A DNA stretch of 64,000 nt, taken from positions 806,001 through 870,000 of the forward strand of contig NZ_CP047593.1 in the NCBI RefSeq assembly GCF_009905215.1. Reading direction: 5' to 3'. Shown here piece by piece: positions 1 to 7,447 of this stretch (positions are counted from its first letter, which is position 1; each line of letters starts with the position of its first letter). Source of the stretch: Tichowtungia aerotolerans. Lineage in GTDB: Bacteria; Verrucomicrobiota; Kiritimatiellia; Kiritimatiellales; Tichowtungiaceae. A program made the position numbers and the translations under genes. The notes below the pieces were generated by a model. The model was not told the DNA's origin. It did no database searches and saw only the letters and a list, made by a program, of their open reading frames with translations.

Positions 1-41
1 TCTATGTCTGCACCTTCGCAAAACATGCCTGCAAATTGCAG

Positions 42-167
42 CTACATCTCCGTCAGAATTCCGTCAACCATCCAAACCTGCCGGCGGATCACCCGCGCAT
101 AGGCGCCGGAAGGCGCCCCGGCGCACCGTGAACTGACGATGCAAAGCCGGATGAATTTCTGATCATC
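42..167 (-). pseudogene. possible remnant of a BNR/sialidase-like N-terminus
   Basis: A short open minus-strand reading downstream of the first sulfatase contains the peptide SGAYARVIRRQ, close to GGYARLIRLQG near the N-terminus of the BNR protein at 1998-4550. The DNA agrees: 85-112 and 4396-4423 differ at only two of 28 positions. There is no start codon or full domain, so this would be a dead fragment of a paralogue. The match is short, and chance or gene conversion cannot be excluded. Confidence 0.25.
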
Positions 168-169
168 CG

Positions 170-1936
170 TCAGGTCAAAAGATCCTTCAACTCAAACGGC
201 GGAAGTCCGGCCCGGTCCTGCTGCTCTTCCCTCCAGCAGGGCGCATAGTGGCTGCCTTGACGAAACCGCTCAACCCACTCGGGCTTCTCCGATTTTTCAA
301 GCCACGATTCCAAACGTTTCCTCATTGTACGCTTCACCGGTTCGCTTTCAGCGGATGCAATCAAATTGTTCTGCTCATAGCGATCGTGTTTGCGGTCGAA
401 CAACATCCACTCGCCGGGATGATTGTTCCAATCGCCAAACCCGACATTCCGGTTTCCAGAACGCCAATGTCCCTGCACGGAATACAGATGGCGTTTTGTG
501 ATGACCGACCGATGGATCGGCTGGGCCGGAGTCCCGTTGTGGCAGTTACTGATATTATAGACGAGCACCGATTCCGGATCGGGGCCGTCACCGCTCAAAA
601 CGTTCCGGCTGTGATCCACCCCGTCGAGCGAATCCAGATAAGCCAGGCATTCGTGCGCATCCCGGGTTCCGGTACGGCGCAGTTCCTCCGTCAGTCCGCC
701 GAGTCCGCACAGCGTCGGGAACAGGTCAATTCCGGCGATCAGCGCATCGCACTCGCGGCCGGGAGCCTGAATCTGTCCCGGCCCCCACGCCAGGAACGGC
801 ACATGCGTCGAAGCATCGTTCGGATATTTTTTAGTTCCGTTTTCTGCCCCGTACTGTCCGTTCATCCCGCCGTGGTCGGAGGTGTAAATGACAATGGTGT
901 TGTTGCGCACATCCGGCGGCAGCGCGTCGACCGCATCCAGAACCCTCCCCAGCTGGTCGTCCGTGGCCGTGACCGACGCATAATAATGCCAGCACGTTTC
1001 GCGATGCGCCTCACGGGTTTCATCGTAGGGATAAAATTTCAGGGACTGCGGGTCATACTGATCCAGCGTATGCGGCGGATGGTTCGGCTTGCCCGGAACC
1101 CGCCCGCTGGAATATTCCGAGCGGGCGAATCCGACCTCATCCCATTTGCCGACCGGCCACTTTGCCTGTTTCATGTAGTCAAACGGCGAATGCGGATCCT
1201 GCAGCGCCAGCACCATAAACAGCGGTTTCTCGGAAAACTCATGCTGCTGAAGCACGCCCAGCGCCTGATCGGTTTCGCCGATGATTTTATAGGGATGAGA
1301 TGGATACGCCGGACGTTTCCCGGCAGCCGGGACTCCACTGTACGGCACACCGCTGCCGTCCATCAGCATGTCATCCGCCGGGGGGCAGGCGAACGGTTCT
1401 CCGTTTTTTTTCAGGCTCAATTCTTCATGAAACTCTCCGGACCAGATATAGGAAAGATCGTACCCTGCAATCTGCGCATTGAGATTCAGCCCCTGATGCC
1501 ACTTGCCGACATGAACCGTCCGGTAGCCGGCGTTTGAAAACATATATCCAAGCGTGGCATTGCGCTGGCGCTCCGCCATGTTTCCGGACTGATCCATCCG
1601 GAACTGCAGATCCATATGATTGTCGATGTGGCCGGTTTGCCAGGCCCACTTGCCGGTCTGCATCATCGCCCGATACGGAGAACAGAGGGGATACGTGGAA
1701 AAGCAGTTGGAGAAATTCACGCCCTCCCGACGCATCCGGTCCATGTTCGGGGTTTTGATATCCACAAACTCAGACGTGAACGACATGGCGTTGTAGCGAT
1801 GCGTGTCGCTCAGCACAAAAATAACATTGGGAGACTGTTTCTTCCCGCGAGCGGCAACTGCTCCGAACGCCGGCATGCCGGAGACCGAAGCGATGGTCGC
1901 CCCGGCCGTTTTTATAAAATCACGTCTGGATTGCAT
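170..1936 (-). CDS. secreted S1-family sulfatase (Tat signal)
   Basis: Predicted to hydrolyse sulfate esters from sulfated glycans in the periplasm or outside the cell. The 588-residue protein starts with a twin-arginine motif, SRRDFIK, followed by a hydrophobic stretch, so Tat export is likely. The metal-binding start of the sulfatase fold is visible as NVIFVLSDTHR. The formylglycine motif C-S-P-Y-R lies at residues 85-89, so activation by a Cys-type formylglycine-generating enzyme is expected. A second metal motif, TSDHGG, lies further on. AGGAAG sits in front of the ATG. Length is normal for family S1. It is first of a run of minus-strand genes for sugar or sulfate removal. The exact substrate cannot be read from sequence. 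Confidence 0.93.
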   Translation of the reverse strand: MQSRRDFIKTAGATIASVSGMPAFGAVAARGKKQSPNVIFVLSDTHRYNAMSFTSEFVDIKTPNMDRMRREGVNFSNCFSTYPLCSPYRAMMQTGKWAWQTGHIDNHMDLQFRMDQSGNMAERQRNATLGYMFSNAGYRTVHVGKWHQGLNLNAQIAGYDLSYIWSGEFHEELSLKKNGEPFACPPADDMLMDGSGVPYSGVPAAGKRPAYPSHPYKIIGETDQALGVLQQHEFSEKPLFMVLALQDPHSPFDYMKQAKWPVGKWDEVGFARSEYSSGRVPGKPNHPPHTLDQYDPQSLKFYPYDETREAHRETCWHYYASVTATDDQLGRVLDAVDALPPDVRNNTIVIYTSDHGGMNGQYGAENGTKKYPNDASTHVPFLAWGPGQIQAPGRECDALIAGIDLFPTLCGLGGLTEELRRTGTRDAHECLAYLDSLDGVDHSRNVLSGDGPDPESVLVYNISNCHNGTPAQPIHRSVITKRHLYSVQGHWRSGNRNVGFGDWNNHPGEWMLFDRKHDRYEQNNLIASAESEPVKRTMRKRLESWLEKSEKPEWVERFRQGSHYAPCWREEQQDRAGLPPFELKDLLT

Positions 1937-1997
1937 TTGATCTTCCTTTCAACTACAGCCCCGGAATTCTGCACGAGGCCGAAACGTTCCATTCGAT

Positions 1998-4550
1998 TTA
2001 TTCGCCGACGACACGATAACACACAGAGGCGGCAGTCGGCGTCGTCGTAACTGAAAGCATGCCGTCAACGCCCTCAAGTCCTTCAACAAGATTGCTCCAC
2101 GATCCCGACAGCAGGTTTGTGCAGGTCTGTACGGCATAGGTTCCGATCGCCTCGGCCTCCCAGGATAGCGTCACCGTCGCGGCACCGGACACAGCAATGT
2201 CCACCGGTTTGATCTCCGTGATAGAGGCCTTGAGAACACGAATCGAGTCATACCAGGCGCCGGAAAAATCGTTTATCCCGAAGAACTGAACGGAGCCGAC
2301 CGAAGTGATAGAATTTTCATAGGCAGCATTGCTCAAAAGGATCGTCCCGTTCAGGAGGATGTCATAATCCGTTTCCCGCATCTGAACCTGCAGATGGTCG
2401 GTCAGCCCGCTGGCGAACCAGAAATCATTTGCCATCAAAGTATTATTACCCAGAGAGACCCAGACTCCGTCCCAATATTCCAGACTTCCCGAAACGCCGT
2501 CGGCCGTGCCGGTCCATCGCAGACTGACCGCATTCTGGCCGGACTCATTTTTAATGCGAATCCCGTTCCATTTTGTCACTCCGTCCCGCTTTGAACGAAT
2601 ATCGGCATCGAACACCACTCCGTCTTTTACAACCGCGTTGGACGCCAGATTGGCGGTTAAATTATATTTTCCCTGATCAAATCCAACCGCGCCGTTAAAA
2701 ATGAGGGACTCCTGCGCATCCTCAACGACCCATGATCCGACTTCTGTTCCCACATCCAGCGGCGCGGCATTGGTCACCGCCCCGACGGCCGGCACATTGA
2801 AATCGGCATAAAAATAGGCGCCCTCATAGTCCAGGGCCAGATTCTGAACCACCGAAATATTGTCGTACCAGGCACCCGAGGCATCCTCATGCACTCCGTA
2901 AAACCGGATATCACGGACCAGCGATCCTGTTGAATTGTTATACGGCATGATTCCGGTCAACGTTTCGCCATCAACCGAAACGACAAACCCGTGTCCCATC
3001 ATCTCAACCTCAACATGCACCAAAGTCTCCGGAGCTGTCGCGGGAACATGCGCCGCCGGAAGATCCGATGTTAAAACCAGCCAATTGGTATTTGCCTGAT
3101 CCCAAACCTGCAGGCGGCTTTCCGCAGACGTGGCGGTATACGACAGGTTAACGATGGTTTTTCCATCTTCATCCAGAACGCGAATAGCACTGGCCTTACC
3201 ACCAAGGACCGCCGCCGCCCGTTTAGACAGAATGTCATAACTGAAGGTAACCCCGGCGGAACGATCCGCAGCCGCTGCCAAATGAGCCGTATTGGTGTAA
3301 CAGCCCTGATCCCACGCAACGACTCCCGAGTTCACAAAAGACTCTTCCAACGCAGACACCGACCAGGATCCAATCGCCGTGCCTGCATTCAAATCGCTCT
3401 CCGTCGCGGAGCCGTCCGACGCTTCATTGAAATCGGCATAAAAATTCGTCAGCGTACCCGTCACCAATTGTCCATCAATCATCCAGATGCTCTGAACGCC
3501 ATCCTGTATCACGGAAGAGACCGCCGTGATCGTCTGGTCATCCTTTACAAACAGGGAGTTCCATCGGCCGGCGGTATTGTCCGGCAGATCAAACGGCACG
3601 CTGCGGTTCCCGAAATCACCCGCCTGATCATTGCCGACATAGACCACCATTCGGTCCGCACTCCAATCTTCATCGCTCTGCACCGACAACAACGTGACCC
3701 CGTTCGCCAGCTGGGCGAGATACGGCGCGCCGGCATAAACCGTCAAGTCCAGATCCACCGCAAACGCCCGGCGCTCGCTCGCGCCGTCGATGACACCTTC
3801 GCTCCAGCGCGCGTCAACCGTCGTTCGTAAAACAGCGGGTTTCAGCGCGCCGTTTCCGTTGTCTTCAATGGCCATCACCGCGGTCTGTCCGTCCTGGAGC
3901 AGCAGCGGCACGGGCATGCCGTCGCGATGGCCGGAACGAAACGCCACCGTCACAGCATCACTCCACGTTTGCCCGCCATCAACCGAACTGAGCATGGAAA
4001 CATCCTGTTCAGCGCTGTCGGCATATGGACCTTCATTCGCGAAATAGATCTGAATCTCTCCATCCGGGAACTGCACCGACGCCGGCTCCCAGCAGCCGTT
4101 TTCAAACGTTGTTCCGGCTTCATAAATCCGGCGAAGCGGCCCCCAGCTTCTCCCCTCATCCTGACTGAAACAAACGGAGATGGCATACGCATGAACGCCG
4201 TCGGACGGGCGTTCATTGATCATCAGCATCACATCCCCGTTACTCAGCTGCAGCAGTTCCGGATTCGCGGCAACACCGAAAGAGAGCTCTGCCGCAACCA
4301 CATCCGACTGCCAGGTAAACCCGCCGTCTGAACTGCGCCGCACCCGGCTTTTTCCGCCGGACTGATAACAGCAGAGCAGGTCGCCGCCCTGCAGCCGGAT
4401 CAACCGCGCATAGCCGCCGGAAGACGTCACTTGACGCAAGGTGGATGAATCCCATTGCACCGTCGAGCGGCGGTGTAATGAATCCGCAGCTGCAGTTGTC
4501 ATAACAGACCCCAGTATTAAAGCCGTCGCAAGTTTTGAGATCGCCATCAT
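1998..4550 (-). CDS. secreted BNR/sialidase-like protein with two jellyroll-type repeats
   Basis: The 850-residue protein has an N-terminal signal peptide ending near TTAAA. Residues about 25-365 form a beta-propeller-like region with Asp boxes SSDGGFTW, SQDEGRSW and SVDGGQTW, as in sialidase-fold exo-glycosidases (GH33/GH93-like). Two roughly 190-residue jellyroll-like repeats follow (FYADFN to the end of each unit). The last 70 residues are an fn3-like module ending in CYRVVGE, a type of C-terminus common in PVC secreted proteins. The second repeat (2226-2759) is about 90% identical to a repeat in the next gene. The enzyme probably trims a terminal sugar while the C-terminal modules bind glycan or surface. 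Catalytic residues were not assigned, so sialidase activity itself is unproven. Confidence 0.85.
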   Translation of the reverse strand: MMAISKLATALILGSVMTTAAADSLHRRSTVQWDSSTLRQVTSSGGYARLIRLQGGDLLCCYQSGGKSRVRRSSDGGFTWQSDVVAAELSFGVAANPELLQLSNGDVMLMINERPSDGVHAYAISVCFSQDEGRSWGPLRRIYEAGTTFENGCWEPASVQFPDGEIQIYFANEGPYADSAEQDVSMLSSVDGGQTWSDAVTVAFRSGHRDGMPVPLLLQDGQTAVMAIEDNGNGALKPAVLRTTVDARWSEGVIDGASERRAFAVDLDLTVYAGAPYLAQLANGVTLLSVQSDEDWSADRMVVYVGNDQAGDFGNRSVPFDLPDNTAGRWNSLFVKDDQTITAVSSVIQDGVQSIWMIDGQLVTGTLTNFYADFNEASDGSATESDLNAGTAIGSWSVSALEESFVNSGVVAWDQGCYTNTAHLAAAADRSAGVTFSYDILSKRAAAVLGGKASAIRVLDEDGKTIVNLSYTATSAESRLQVWDQANTNWLVLTSDLPAAHVPATAPETLVHVEVEMMGHGFVVSVDGETLTGIMPYNNSTGSLVRDIRFYGVHEDASGAWYDNISVVQNLALDYEGAYFYADFNVPAVGAVTNAAPLDVGTEVGSWVVEDAQESLIFNGAVGFDQGKYNLTANLASNAVVKDGVVFDADIRSKRDGVTKWNGIRIKNESGQNAVSLRWTGTADGVSGSLEYWDGVWVSLGNNTLMANDFWFASGLTDHLQVQMRETDYDILLNGTILLSNAAYENSITSVGSVQFFGINDFSGAWYDSIRVLKASITEIKPVDIAVSGAATVTLSWEAEAIGTYAVQTCTNLLSGSWSNLVEGLEGVDGMLSVTTTPTAASVCYRVVGE
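2226..2759 (-). repeat. duplicated 178-codon domain, copy A
   Basis: This 534-bp segment encodes the last jellyroll-type repeat of the BNR protein. Copy B lies in the same orientation at 4856-5389. By eye 18 of 178 residues differ, with long identical DNA stretches in between, which points to recent duplication or gene conversion. Confidence 0.9.
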
Positions 4551-4612
4551 TTTTTCAGTTCACACGTTCCGTAAAAGGATTCCGCTGCAACCCCAAAAAA
4601 CAGACCGACTGC

Positions 4613-6157
4613 TTATTCTCCGACAATCCGGTAAAATGCAGTGGCGGCTGTCGGCGTTGTCGTTACAGACAGCGTGCCGTCGATCCCGGCAATCCCTTCC
4701 ACGAGATTGCTCCATGCCCCCGTCAACAAATCGGTGCGGGTCTGCAGAACATAGGTGCCGACAGCTTCCGCTGTCCATGAAAGCTCCACATCATCTGCCG
4801 AAGACAACCCCATCGAGATCGAACCGATTTCCGTAATTTGATCCGGCAGCGCATCGGCCTTAAGAACACGAATGGAATCGTACCAGGCACCGGAAAAATC
4901 GTTTATCCCGAAGAACTGAACGGAGCCGACCGAAGTAATTTCATTTTCATAGGCTGCATTGCTCAACAGGCTCGTCCCGTTCAGGAGGATGTCATAATCC
5001 GTTTCCCGCATCTGAACCTGCAGATGGTCGGTCAGCCCGCTGGTGAACCAGAAATCATTTGCCATTAAAATATTATTGCCCAGAGAGACCCAGGCTCCGT
5101 TCCAATATTCCAGACTCCCCGAAACGCCGTCAGCCGTGCCGGTCCACCGCAGACTGATTACGTTCAGTCCCGATTCATTTTTAATGCGAATCCCGTTCCA
5201 TTTTGTCGCTCCGTCCCGCTTTGAGCGGATATCGGCATGAAAGACCACTCCGTCTTTGACGGCCGCATTGGAGGCCAGATTGGCAGTCACATTATAAAGC
5301 CCCTGGTCAAAACCGACAGCGCCATTGAAAATGAACGATTCCTGAGCGTCTGCCAGCACCCACGATCCGACCTCCGTTCCGGCATCCAGCTGCTCAACAG
5401 CTGTCAGCGTTCCTTCACCGCCGGAGTCCGGCACATTGAACTCAGCATTAAAGTGCGCGGCATAGCCTTCCGGAGCCAAACCACTGGTAACCAGGATCGT
5501 ATCGTACCAGGCTCCACCCAGAAGTACGCCATCCCCAAAAAACTGCATGGACTGAATGGTTTCCGGCACCGCCGCATACTCCATGCCCTCAAGAATAACC
5601 GCTCCGTTCACCGCGACATCATAGCCGGCGGAAGACAGACTGATTGTCATCCGATCCGTAATACCGCTGGCAAAGCCGAAATCGTTGGCAAGAAAGATAT
5701 CATTCGCGGCAACAACCCAGCCGGTACCCGTTACCCAATATTCAAGCTGTCCCGACACTCCGTCGGCGGTGCCGGACCAGCGCAGGCTGATCGCGTTGAG
5801 ACCGGCTTCATTCTTAATGCGGATTGCATTGTATTTGTTAAACCCATCACGCCGGGAACGCATATCGAAGGTAATTGTCACGCCGTTGGCCACCTGCGCG
5901 CCGCTCTTGCAATTGGCTGTAAAGTCGTATTCCCCCTGGTCAAACCCGGCCGCGCCGCCGAAAATCAGCGACTCCTGTGCGTCCGTCACAATCCATGACC
6001 CAACCGGAGTTCCTGCATTCACCTGCGCGGCATTGGTCAGCGTTCCCGGTCCACCGCTGTTCAACACCTCAAAGTCGGCGTAGAAATTTGTAACCACTCC
6101 GGCATGCCCGGCGCATGCCGCAAAACTTACCGCTGCTATCATCAGGAACTTCTTCAT
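4613..6157 (-). CDS. secreted protein of two jellyroll-type repeats plus C-terminal fn3-like module
   Basis: The start is placed at the ATG at 6157 because it is preceded by AAAGGAGAG and begins a clean signal peptide (MKKFLMIAAVSFAACAGHA). The longer reading to 6373 has no signal and runs into the next gene. The mature 514-residue protein consists of two related domains of about 190 residues, each opening with FYADFE or FNAEFN and closing near GAWYDSI. A terminal module follows, ending in FYRIVGE. No catalytic domain is visible, so a carbohydrate-binding or surface role is the best guess. The second repeat matches the neighbour's last repeat almost exactly. Confidence 0.85.
   Translation of the reverse strand: MKKFLMIAAVSFAACAGHAGVVTNFYADFEVLNSGGPGTLTNAAQVNAGTPVGSWIVTDAQESLIFGGAAGFDQGEYDFTANCKSGAQVANGVTITFDMRSRRDGFNKYNAIRIKNEAGLNAISLRWSGTADGVSGQLEYWVTGTGWVVAANDIFLANDFGFASGITDRMTISLSSAGYDVAVNGAVILEGMEYAAVPETIQSMQFFGDGVLLGGAWYDTILVTSGLAPEGYAAHFNAEFNVPDSGGEGTLTAVEQLDAGTEVGSWVLADAQESFIFNGAVGFDQGLYNVTANLASNAAVKDGVVFHADIRSKRDGATKWNGIRIKNESGLNVISLRWTGTADGVSGSLEYWNGAWVSLGNNILMANDFWFTSGLTDHLQVQMRETDYDILLNGTSLLSNAAYENEITSVGSVQFFGINDFSGAWYDSIRVLKADALPDQITEIGSISMGLSSADDVELSWTAEAVGTYVLQTRTDLLTGAWSNLVEGIAGIDGTLSVTTTPTAATAFYRIVGE
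4856..5389 (-). repeat. duplicated 178-codon domain, copy B
   Basis: Partner of 2226-2759, offset by exactly 2630 bp. Both copies end in the same peptide, DSIRVLKA. Being direct repeats, they are a potential site for deletion of the intervening DNA by homologous recombination. Confidence 0.9.
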
Positions 6158-6257
6158 GGAACTCTCCTTTACTAGGTTATAAATATATTCTATCTGCTTC
6201 CTATAATCTGGCCATGCCCGCGAATCCAAAAAACATTCCCCAGAATCCACAGATGCA

Positions 6258-7436
6258 TCACCGTTTGGTTTGCGGAAAAAAATCGACCCGCCGCCCGAAA
6301 TAGGCGTCGTCGTGATAATCGACCCAGGTACAAAAAAGAGAAAACAACGCGCCGGGCGCCGGTGCGGTTTCAATCACGGAAGGGATTCCGGCGCGATGAT
6401 GAGTGCTGTCCACATCATAAGGTCCCAGCCAGCTCTGCCCGCCATCCCCGCTCAGAACCAGCTTCACATCCAGCTGCATCCGGTCCGGGGTAACGCTCAG
6501 TTCATCCGGGGAAGGCTGATCTTCATTCGTCACAAACACGACCGCCAGCCAGCCGTTGCTCAGAGCAATGCCGTGCGGGGCAAAACTGCTGAAGATCTCC
6601 GGGGAACTGTACACCGGACTGCGCCCTTTTTTCCGCCAGCTCCAGCGCCGCCCATTGCTGTCCGAAAATGTACTGCGCAGCACACTGCGAAAAAGATTAT
6701 CCCCGATCGGCTCAACCCCCTCAAAAAAGCAGGTCAGCCGCCCGTCAGCCTCCACCACACTGGCCATGCCGTCGCGCGACAGCTCCGAAACATCCTGCGG
6801 CCGGGCCGCGACCACCGGCTCCTCCCACCGGCCGCACTCAGACGACCAGGTTTCCATGACAATCCACTGATGACGCCAAAAACCCGCATCGTGAGGACGG
6901 CTCTCGTCATCATAATAACACTGGATGTCTCCTTCAGATGTCTGGAACAGAAACGGCCCCCACAGCCCCTGCTGGTCGCCCGGCCCGAGCATCTCCACCT
7001 GAACCTCTTCAACGATCGAGTGCTCCCGCCAGCTCCGGCCTCCGTCAACCGATGCACGCACTCGAATTGAATAATAGGGCGACGACTTATGTTCTCCTGT
7101 GTCCAGATTATGACGATAGGCATAAAGCAGCTCGCCGTCGCGCGTCTGAAGGAGAGAACCGTCGCCGACATCATGGGCATCGATCACCTCCACAATCATC
7201 GCGCGATTGGTCCAGCTTCCGCCCTCATCATCACTGACGGCCATAAACACCTGCACCCGGTCCGGCTCAACAACCGAAAAGGTTGTGGCCAGCTCCCCGC
7301 CTGGAAGGCGAACCAAAAACTTGGCGCCGGCCGCCGGCCGCCGCTCGCCGGCCCTTGCGGCCAGATGTATTTCGGATGCACAGCCCGTCAGCGACCAACC
7401 GATCAGCAATAAACAACATGCTCTGCTCAACAACAT
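6258..7436 (-). CDS. BNR/sialidase-like lipoprotein
   Basis: The 392-residue protein has a short hydrophobic leader with the lipobox LTGC (Cys19), so it is probably lipidated. Asp-box motifs SDDEGGSW, SVDGGRSW and SGDGGQSW mark a sialidase-type six-blade propeller over nearly the whole length. Unlike the 850-residue BNR gene it has no jellyroll tail, so it may be a cell-anchored exo-glycosidase acting on products of the secreted enzymes. It starts 11 bp after the stop of the upstream sulfatase, which suggests one transcript. No good ribosome-binding site precedes the ATG, so translation may be coupled. Substrate unknown. Confidence 0.85.
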   Translation of the reverse strand: MLLSRACCLLLIGWSLTGCASEIHLAARAGERRPAAGAKFLVRLPGGELATTFSVVEPDRVQVFMAVSDDEGGSWTNRAMIVEVIDAHDVGDGSLLQTRDGELLYAYRHNLDTGEHKSSPYYSIRVRASVDGGRSWREHSIVEEVQVEMLGPGDQQGLWGPFLFQTSEGDIQCYYDDESRPHDAGFWRHQWIVMETWSSECGRWEEPVVAARPQDVSELSRDGMASVVEADGRLTCFFEGVEPIGDNLFRSVLRSTFSDSNGRRWSWRKKGRSPVYSSPEIFSSFAPHGIALSNGWLAVVFVTNEDQPSPDELSVTPDRMQLDVKLVLSGDGGQSWLGPYDVDSTHHRAGIPSVIETAPAPGALFSLFCTWVDYHDDAYFGRRVDFFPQTKR

Positions 7437-7447
7437 AACGTTTTATT

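Noticed and set aside
248-1537. Long plus-strand open frame opposite the first sulfatase
   Set aside because: Lies antisense to a clear sulfatase gene, with no domain and a composition caused by high GC; a shadow frame.
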